This document shows, piece after piece, positions 11,268 to 16,255 of a stretch of 16,255 nt of DNA (its first letter is position 1; each line of letters begins with the position of its first letter). The notes beneath the pieces were generated by a model, which was not told where the DNA came from, made no database searches, and was given only the letters and a program-made list of their open reading frames with translations. Both the position numbers and the translations under genes were made by a program. Source of the stretch: an uncultured Eubacteriales bacterium (GTDB lineage: Bacteria > Bacillota > Clostridia > Oscillospirales > Acutalibacteraceae); the NCBI GenBank assembly GCA_934491515.1, contig CAKSTF010000022.1, positions 1 through 16,255 of the forward strand, in the 5' to 3' direction.

Positions 11268-11828
11268 ATGAGCACTGTTTCCGGTAAGGATAAGCCGCTT
11301 GGCGATATTTCACTGATACTGCTTGATATTGCGATGAATTCGTTCAAAGCAGGTTCCCGCTTTACCGAGATAACGGTTTCGGAGGACAGTAAACTTTTAA
11401 AACTTACCGTAAAGGATAACGGATGCGGAATACCGGCTGCAGAACTTGCCGGATTGCGTTCGGCTTTACATACAAAATCCGAAAACAGCGGCCGCGGGAT
11501 ACCGCTTTTGAAACTTGCCGCCGAAAACACCGGCGGATATATGGAGATTTCATCTTCCGTGAGCACAAATCACGGTACAGCGGTTACGGCGGTTTTTTTA
11601 AAAGAAAACGACTGTTTTCCGCCTTTGGGCGATATTCCCGAAACGGTCAAGGCGCTTACGGTTTGCTGTAAAAACGGCGATTTTAAGTTTGCCCACCTGA
11701 AAGGTGATAAAAGCATATTGTTTGACACGCGGCAGATGCGCAATGTTCTTGACGGCGTTCCGTTAGACTCGTACCGCGTGTTAAAATGGACCGAGGAATA
11801 CCTTAAAAAAGAGTATGAAGGTTTTTAA
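11268..11828 (+). CDS. Orphan GHKL (histidine-kinase-like) ATPase in the hydrogenase operon
   Basis: The 186-residue protein has the GHKL/HATPase_c boxes. The N box is in LLDIAMNSFKAGS with N24, G1 is KDNGCGIP (D50, G52, G54), G2 is SGRGIPLLKLAAEN, and G3 is HGTAVTAVF. No membrane segment, HisKA dimerisation helix or phospho-acceptor His is present, so it is not a complete sensor kinase. The last 75 residues (from about 112) are a separate small domain. I place the start at ATG 11268, six bases after AAGGAG; the longer frame from 11244 overlaps that site. It lies 26 bases after hydC and 32 before the [2Fe-2S] protein. Such an ATPase recurs in clostridial hydrogenase operons; a regulatory or assembly role is inferred, not shown. 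Confidence 0.85.
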   Translation: MSTVSGKDKPLGDISLILLDIAMNSFKAGSRFTEITVSEDSKLLKLTVKDNGCGIPAAELAGLRSALHTKSENSGRGIPLLKLAAENTGGYMEISSSVSTNHGTAVTAVFLKENDCFPPLGDIPETVKALTVCCKNGDFKFAHLKGDKSILFDTRQMRNVLDGVPLDSYRVLKWTEEYLKKEYEGF

Positions 11829-11860
11829 AGTTGTAATTTTCAGAAAGGATGATATATTAA

Positions 11861-12226
11861 ATGAAATCTTTGGCAGAACTTCAGGCTATTAAAGAAAGAA
11901 TGAAGGACAAGGTTGCTCTGCGCAAACAGAACGGTGAAATACGCGTAGTGGTAGGTATGGCCACCTGCGGTATAGAAGCCGGCGCCCGTCCGGTACTCAA
12001 TGCTTTTGCGGAAGAGGTAAGCCGTAACGGTCTTTCGGAAAAGGTTACCGTTTTGCAGTCCGGCTGCGCAGGTATCTGCGAACAGGAACCCGTTGTAGAG
12101 GTTTATGTTCCCGGCGAAGAAAAGGTCACTTATGTAAAGATGACCCCCGATAAGGCAAAAGAAGTAATCGAAAAGCATATAAAAGGCGGTAATGTAATTG
12201 CCGACTATGTTATAAAGGCAGAATAA
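11861..12226 (+). CDS. Small thioredoxin-fold [2Fe-2S] ferredoxin-like protein
   Basis: The 121-residue protein is a short helix (1-25) plus a NuoE-like thioredoxin-fold ferredoxin domain, VVVGMATCGIEAGARPV, then VTVLQSGCAGICEQEPVVEV. Three Cys are visible: C36, C69 and C73. The usual fourth ligand, four residues after the first, is Gly41. Either one ligand comes from elsewhere or the cluster is atypical; paralogues with ATCGIAAGA are common in these operons, so the loss is probably a family trait. It is distinct from the similar domain fused to the N-terminus of HydB. The start lies about 11 bases after AAAGGA. It ends 14 bases before hydB. A role as electron carrier or docking partner is inferred. 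Confidence 0.85.
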   Translation: MKSLAELQAIKERMKDKVALRKQNGEIRVVVGMATCGIEAGARPVLNAFAEEVSRNGLSEKVTVLQSGCAGICEQEPVVEVYVPGEEKVTYVKMTPDKAKEVIEKHIKGGNVIADYVIKAE

Positions 12227-12240
12227 TTGGAGGTAAAGTT

Positions 12241-14055
12241 ATGATTCGTGCACATGTACTAATCTGCGGCGGTACGGGCTGTACGTCCTCCGGCAGTAAG
12301 GCAATTCAGGAAGCGTTTGTTGAAAACCTTGCAGCCACCGGACTTACCGATGAAGTGAAACTCGTTCAGACCGGCTGCTTCGGTCTTTGCGCACTCGGCC
12401 CTGTTGTTATCGTTTATCCCGAAGGCACATTCTACAGCAGAGTAACACCCGAGGATGTAAAAGAAATTGTTGAAGAGCATCTTCTTAAAGGCCGTATCGT
12501 TAAGCATCTTGCTTACACCGATACCGGTGATGAAGAGGTTGAGGGCGATGTTTCCCTTAACGATACCGCTTTCTATAAAACACAGAACCGTGTGGTTCTT
12601 CGTAACTGCGGCGTTATAGACCCTGAGGACATCGACGAATATATCGCGATGGACGGTTATGCGGCGCTCGGTAAAGTTCTTACCGAAATGACGCCCGAGG
12701 ACGTTATTAAAGAGGTTTCCGACTCAGGCCTTCGCGGACGCGGCGGCGGCGGATTCCCCACCGGATTTAAGTGGTCGCTCTGCGCCCCCAATAAAGCGCC
12801 CCAGAAATACGTTGTATGTAACGCCGACGAAGGCGACCCGGGTGCGTTTATGGACCGTTCCGTTCTTGAAGGCGACCCCCACAGCGTTATCGAAGCAATG
12901 GCTATTGCAGGTTACGCAATAGGCGCCACCAAGGGCTATGTTTATGTGCGTGCCGAATATCCGATAGCCGTTCACCGTTTGCAGGTTGCTATCGACCAGG
13001 CGCGTGAGTACGGTCTTCTCGGTAAAAACATTTTCGGTTCCGGTTTTGACTTTGATCTTGATATACGTCTCGGTGCAGGCGCATTCGTATGCGGCGAAGA
13101 AACCGCACTTATGACCTCTATCGAAGGCAACCGCGGCGAACCCCGTCCGCGTCCGCCTTATCCGGCGGTAAAGGGCCTTTACAATTCGCCCACCGTTGAA
13201 AACAACGTTGAAACCTTTGCAAACATTCCGCAGATAATCCTGCGCGGCGCCAAATGGTTCGCTTCCATGGGCACCGAAAAGAGCAAGGGTACAAAGGTAT
13301 TCGCTTTAGGCGGTAAAATTAAACACACCGGTCTTGTTGAAATCCCAATGGGTACAACCCTCCGTGAAATAATCGAGGATATCGGCGGCGGTATCCCCGG
13401 CGGCAAAAAGTTCAAGGCAGCCCAGACCGGCGGTCCCTCCGGCGGTTGTATTCCTGCCTCCCTTATAGACACAAAGGTTGACTACGATAACCTTACCGCT
13501 ATCGGCTGTATGATGGGTTCCGGCGGACTTATAGTTATGGACGAAGACAACTGTATGGTTGATATGGCCAAATTCTTCCTTGAATTTACGGTTGACGAAT
13601 CCTGCGGTAAGTGCACACCCTGCCGTGTAGGTACCAAGCGTTTGCTTGAAATGCTTGATAAGATTACAAAGGGCAAGGGCACGCTTGAAGATCTTGACAG
13701 ACTTGAAGAACTTTGTATGTACATAAAGCAGAACTCGCTTTGCGGTCTCGGCCAGACGGCTCCGAACCCCGTTCTTGCAACACTGCGCTTCTTCCGTGAC
13801 GAGTATGTAGCGCACGTTGTTGACAAAACCTGTCCTGCCGGCGTATGTAAGGATCTTCTCAACTTCAAGATTGATAAAGATAAGTGCATAGGCTGCGGTA
13901 TGTGCGCAAGAAACTGTCCGGTAAGCGCTATCGGCAAAACCGATTACGTTGCGGCAGGCCACAAACTGCCCTCCTACGCGATTGACGCCGAAAAGTGCAT
14001 CAAGTGCAGCGTATGTATGCAGAACTGTAAGTTCAAAGCAATTTCCAAGAATTAA
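12241..14055 (+). CDS. hydB: NuoF-like NADH-binding subunit of [FeFe] hydrogenase (HydB)
   Basis: This 604-residue protein binds FMN and NAD(H) and links them to the Fe-S chain. Domains in order: an N-terminal [2Fe-2S] ferredoxin (C9-x4-C14, C46-x3-C50), and the NuoF core with SGLRGRGGGGFPTGFKW (NADH/FMN loop, 162-178). NADEGDPGAFMDR (194-206) and GAGAFVCGEETAL follow, then an SLBB region around 360-400, and a [4Fe-4S] site C455-x2-C458-x2-C461 with C501. The C-terminus has two [4Fe-4S] ferredoxin motifs (C549/552/555/559 and C586/589/592/596). An additional C531-PAGV-C536 pair precedes them. The start follows GGAGGT. It lies between the small ferredoxin-like gene and hydA. Architecture matches HydB of trimeric, often electron-bifurcating, hydrogenases; whether this one bifurcates cannot be read from the sequence. 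Confidence 0.95.
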   Translation: MIRAHVLICGGTGCTSSGSKAIQEAFVENLAATGLTDEVKLVQTGCFGLCALGPVVIVYPEGTFYSRVTPEDVKEIVEEHLLKGRIVKHLAYTDTGDEEVEGDVSLNDTAFYKTQNRVVLRNCGVIDPEDIDEYIAMDGYAALGKVLTEMTPEDVIKEVSDSGLRGRGGGGFPTGFKWSLCAPNKAPQKYVVCNADEGDPGAFMDRSVLEGDPHSVIEAMAIAGYAIGATKGYVYVRAEYPIAVHRLQVAIDQAREYGLLGKNIFGSGFDFDLDIRLGAGAFVCGEETALMTSIEGNRGEPRPRPPYPAVKGLYNSPTVENNVETFANIPQIILRGAKWFASMGTEKSKGTKVFALGGKIKHTGLVEIPMGTTLREIIEDIGGGIPGGKKFKAAQTGGPSGGCIPASLIDTKVDYDNLTAIGCMMGSGGLIVMDEDNCMVDMAKFFLEFTVDESCGKCTPCRVGTKRLLEMLDKITKGKGTLEDLDRLEELCMYIKQNSLCGLGQTAPNPVLATLRFFRDEYVAHVVDKTCPAGVCKDLLNFKIDKDKCIGCGMCARNCPVSAIGKTDYVAAGHKLPSYAIDAEKCIKCSVCMQNCKFKAISKN

Positions 14056-14072
14056 GAAGGGAGCCTAATATA

Positions 14073-15830
14073 ATGGATATGATAAATGTTAAAATAAACG
14101 GCATTGCGGTAAGCGTGCCTAAAGGCTCCACTATACTGGAAGCCGCCCGTGCAGCAGGCGTGGAGATACCCACCCTATGTTATATGAAAGAAAAGAACGA
14201 AATAGGCGCTTGCCGTATCTGCGTTGTAGAGGCTAACGAGGGCAGAGGTTTCCGCGTGGTAACCGCCTGCGTTTACCCTGCAAGCGAGGGTATGGAGGTT
14301 CTCACCAATTCCGAAAAGATTCAGAAGGCAAGAAGAACCACTCTTGAGCTTATTCTTTCCACCCATGAAAAGAAGTGCCTTTCCTGCAACCGTTCCACCA
14401 ACTGCGAACTGCAGAAACTTTGCCGTGACTACGGCGTAGAGGACAGCACTTTCGACGGTTTTAAACCGCATTACGAACTTGACCTTTCAACACCTCACCT
14501 TGTAAGGGATAACAACAAGTGCATACTTTGCCGCCGCTGCGTAGCAGTCTGCCGCGAGCAGTATGTAAGCGTTATCGGCGCTAACGACCGCGGTATTGAT
14601 ACAAATATCGGTCAGGCTTTTGAACTTTCCCTTAACAATACACCCTGTATTTCCTGCGGTCAGTGTACTGCCGTTTGCCCGACAGGCGCTTTGACCGAAA
14701 AGGACGATACCGATAAGATCTGGGCGGCTCTTGCTGATCCTGAAAAGACCGTTATCGTTCAGACGGCCCCCTCCGTTCGCGCTACATTGGGCGAATGTTT
14801 CGGTATGCCGATAGGCACCAACGTAGAGGGTAAAATGGTTGCAGCGCTCAGAAGGCTCGGTTTCAATAAGGTGTTTGATACCGACTTCGGCGCAGACCTT
14901 ACTATAGTTGAAGAAGCAAGCGAACTTCTCGACCGCGTAAAGAACGGCGGCGTTCTCCCGATGATTACGTCCTGCTCACCCGGTTGGGTTAAATTCTGCG
15001 AATTCTATTATCCTGAACTTTTGGGTCACCTTTCTTCCTGCAAATCTCCCCAGCAGATGACCGGCGCGGTTATCAAGACCTACTGGGCGGAAAAAGCGGG
15101 CGTTGATCCTAAGAACATAGTAAACGTTTCGGTAATGCCCTGCACCGCAAAGAAATTTGAAATCGGCAGGGATAATCAGTCGGCATGCGGTGAACCTGAC
15201 GTTGATATTGCAATCACCACGCGCGAACTCGGCAGAATGATTGACCGTGCAGGCATCAGTTTTGCAAATCTTCCCGATGAAGAGTTTGACAATCCCCTCG
15301 GTGACGATACCGGCGCTGCTGTAATTTTCGGCGCAACTGGCGGCGTTATGGAAGCAGCGCTTCGTACCGCTAATGACTGGCTTACCGGCAAAGATAACAC
15401 CGAAATAGAGTTTAACGCAGTTCGCGGCACCGCCGGTCTTAAAGAGGCAGTGGTAAACATAAACGGTACAGAACTTAAAGTTGCGGTTGCTTCGGGCGGT
15501 TCTGCCGCAAAGGTTGTTATGGATAAACTTAAAGCCGGCAATCCCGACGGTTGGACCTTTATCGAAATTATGGGTTGCCCCGGCGGATGCGTAAACGGCG
15601 GCGGTCAACCGATACAGCCGCAGTATGTACGCGACACGGTAGACCTTAAAGCGGTTCGTGCAAAGGCGCTTTACGATCAGGATAAGGAAATGCCCCTGCG
15701 TAAGTCGCATTTGTCGCCCTCTGTTCAGACCCTTTATAAAGAGTGGTATACAGACGGTTTTGGCGGTCACAAGGCGCATCATGACCTTCACACCACATAT
15801 ACCGCACGCAAAAAATATCATAAAGACTGA
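14073..15830 (+). CDS. hydA: [FeFe] hydrogenase catalytic subunit (HydA)
   Basis: The 585-residue cytoplasmic enzyme interconverts protons and H2 at the H-cluster. It has an N-terminal [2Fe-2S] ferredoxin domain (C36, C47, C50, C66) and a His-ligated [4Fe-4S] site (H98, C102, C105, C111). Two [4Fe-4S] motifs follow (C150/153/156/160 and C192/195/198/202). The H-domain has L1 TSCSPGW (C301), L2 MPCTAKKFE (C357) and L3 IMGCPGGCVNGGGQP (C502, C506). A small-subunit-like C-terminal tail ends near LHTTYTARKK. L1 has CS where many monomeric enzymes have CC. It lacks the extra C-terminal [2Fe-2S] domain present in some longer HydA proteins. The ATG follows AAGAAGGGAG by ten bases and lies 17 bases after hydB. 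It ends at a strong terminator. Partners are HydB and HydC; ferredoxin use is inferred from family. Confidence 0.97.
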   Translation: MDMINVKINGIAVSVPKGSTILEAARAAGVEIPTLCYMKEKNEIGACRICVVEANEGRGFRVVTACVYPASEGMEVLTNSEKIQKARRTTLELILSTHEKKCLSCNRSTNCELQKLCRDYGVEDSTFDGFKPHYELDLSTPHLVRDNNKCILCRRCVAVCREQYVSVIGANDRGIDTNIGQAFELSLNNTPCISCGQCTAVCPTGALTEKDDTDKIWAALADPEKTVIVQTAPSVRATLGECFGMPIGTNVEGKMVAALRRLGFNKVFDTDFGADLTIVEEASELLDRVKNGGVLPMITSCSPGWVKFCEFYYPELLGHLSSCKSPQQMTGAVIKTYWAEKAGVDPKNIVNVSVMPCTAKKFEIGRDNQSACGEPDVDIAITTRELGRMIDRAGISFANLPDEEFDNPLGDDTGAAVIFGATGGVMEAALRTANDWLTGKDNTEIEFNAVRGTAGLKEAVVNINGTELKVAVASGGSAAKVVMDKLKAGNPDGWTFIEIMGCPGGCVNGGGQPIQPQYVRDTVDLKAVRAKALYDQDKEMPLRKSHLSPSVQTLYKEWYTDGFGGHKAHHDLHTTYTARKKYHKD

Positions 15831-15849
15831 TATTTAAAATTGTAAAAAC

Positions 15850-15883
15850 GCGCGTTCCGCTTGTGTGGGACGCGCATTTTTTT
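15850..15883 (+). terminator. Intrinsic terminator of the hydrogenase operon
   Basis: GCGCGTTCC (15850-15858) pairs with GGGACGCGC (15867-15875, one G-U) around an eight-base loop, followed by A and seven T residues. It lies 20 bases after the hydA stop codon. Confidence 0.93.
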
Positions 15884-16048
15884 GTCTTGCGGAAGAATGT
15901 TTTTTGACCCATAAATCAGCACGTTTTCTCCATGTTCCTAATGTGTAAAAAATTATAACAGCCAATTTGTGCTTGCGTATCGTGCACAATTAAAATGACA
16001 ATAAATTGTCTATTTTTCACAAAATAAATTATATCTGTTTGATGAAGA
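15884..16048. other. AT-rich intergenic spacer
   Basis: Between the hydrogenase terminator and the next promoter I see no gene, RNA or clear repeat. A 65-codon minus-strand frame (16113-15916) crosses the promoter and start hairpin, has no recognisable motif, and is not counted as a gene. Confidence 0.6.
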
Positions 16049-16077
16049 TTGACATTACCGCACACAAGGTTTATAAT
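16049..16077 (+). promoter_or_regulatory. Consensus sigma-A promoter TTGACA-17-TATAAT
   Basis: TTGACA (16049-16054) and TATAAT (16072-16077) are exact consensus with a 17-base spacer. Transcription would start near 16084, about 60 bases before the ATG at 16146. Confidence 0.9.
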
Positions 16078-16081
16078 AAGT

Positions 16082-16111
16082 GGTACAAAGGGCGTATTGG
16101 GCCCTTGTGCC
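16082..16111 (+). promoter_or_regulatory. Hairpin at the 5' end of the last transcript
   Basis: GGTACAAAGGGC (16082-16093) pairs with GCCCTTGTGCC (16101-16111) with one bulged A and one G-U. It begins at the predicted transcription start and has no T tract, so it is not a terminator. It may stabilise the RNA or act as an operator. Confidence 0.55.
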
Positions 16112-16145
16112 ATTGAATCTAATATTCAAGGAGGAACAGCAAAAA

Positions 16146-16255
16146 ATGAAAAAGTTACCCTTCGGCGCAAAAAAACTGATCTCCGTAATCCTGACGTTCG
16201 GGATGATAATCGGCATATTTTCATGTATGTCGGGGCTCAGTGCTTTTGCTATCGA
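16146..16255 (+). CDS. N-terminus of a secreted protein, cut by the window end
   Basis: Only 36 residues are visible. They form a typical Sec signal peptide: a basic start (MKKLPFGAKK), a hydrophobic core (LISVILTFGMIIGIF), and a SGLSAFA stretch that could be a signal peptidase I site. No mature-domain sequence is available. An FSCMSG segment contains a Cys but not a good lipobox. The ATG follows AAGGAGG (16128-16134) by 11 bases, and a consensus promoter lies upstream. The strong promoter and ribosome site suggest high expression. What the protein does cannot be told from this window. Confidence 0.85.
   Translation, partial: MKKLPFGAKKLISVILTFGMIIGIFSCMSGLSAFAI

Noticed and set aside
13306..13962. 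Long minus-strand frame inside hydB
   Set aside because: Antisense shadow of a confidently assigned conserved gene; no ribosome site or motif.
14976..15821. 281-codon minus-strand frame inside hydA
   Set aside because: Antisense shadow of the H-cluster subunit, with no domain of its own.
15916..16113. Minus-strand 65-codon frame downstream of the hydrogenase operon
   Set aside because: Covers a consensus promoter and hairpin, has no recognisable motif, and no convincing ribosome site or promoter of its own.
16082..16145. Riboswitch in the leader of the last gene
   Set aside because: The leader is only about 60 bases with one simple hairpin and no conserved aptamer motif.

Overview
The window looks like chromosomal DNA of an anaerobic Clostridia-type Firmicute. 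This rests on near-consensus sigma-A promoters with 17-base spacers, strong Shine-Dalgarno sites, a gut-anaerobe style NADH-linked [FeFe] hydrogenase operon, and an rRNA operon ending in tRNA-Asn. UAG is used as an ordinary stop codon here (two plus-strand genes at 1586-1588 and 2190-2192, and the minus-strand regulator at 5845-5847).

Layout. Positions 1-193 are the end of an rRNA operon (5S rRNA lacking its first bases, then tRNA-Asn), closed by a perfect 10-bp GC palindrome terminator. Positions 226-631 hold no gene but a dense set of small hairpins, including GTGATAT-spaced mini-hairpins whose orientation flips halfway. Positions 692-2192 are an accessory island: a minus-strand XRE regulator facing a promoter that overlaps two near-identical 19-base repeats, then a small membrane protein and a putative zinc-binding HNH-like protein, both AT-rich. 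An AT-rich gap follows. Positions 2535-5734 are a TetR-controlled operon: tetR with a palindrome in its own promoter spacer and a 9-base degenerate repeat in its leader, a YoaP-like acetyltransferase, an integral membrane protein, and a membrane/flavodoxin-like gene interrupted by an in-frame amber codon.

Positions 5845-9837 hold a second XRE regulator, divergent from a run of small membrane proteins: zinc ribbon plus one TM helix, SHOCT protein, zinc ribbon plus multiple TM helices, a frameshifted DUF4190-like gene, and an Lgt-fold protein. Between them is a short relic of a GNAT acetyltransferase. A minus-strand lipoprotein gene converges on the Lgt-like gene.

Positions 10744-15830 are a compact operon for a multimeric NAD(H)-linked [FeFe] hydrogenase: NuoE-like HydC, an orphan GHKL ATPase, a small [2Fe-2S] thioredoxin-fold protein, NuoF-like HydB, and the H-cluster subunit HydA. 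Electrons would pass between NAD(H), ferredoxin and protons through the Fe-S relay visible in these subunits. A strong terminator and a fresh consensus promoter then lead into a secreted protein cut by the window end.

The most unusual observations are the orientation-flipping hairpin array, the amber-interrupted flavodoxin gene, the 9-base repeat leader, the DUF4190 frameshift at an A-tract, the GNAT start relic, and the operator-promoter layouts of the two XRE modules. I did not find a clearly new defence or biosynthetic system.
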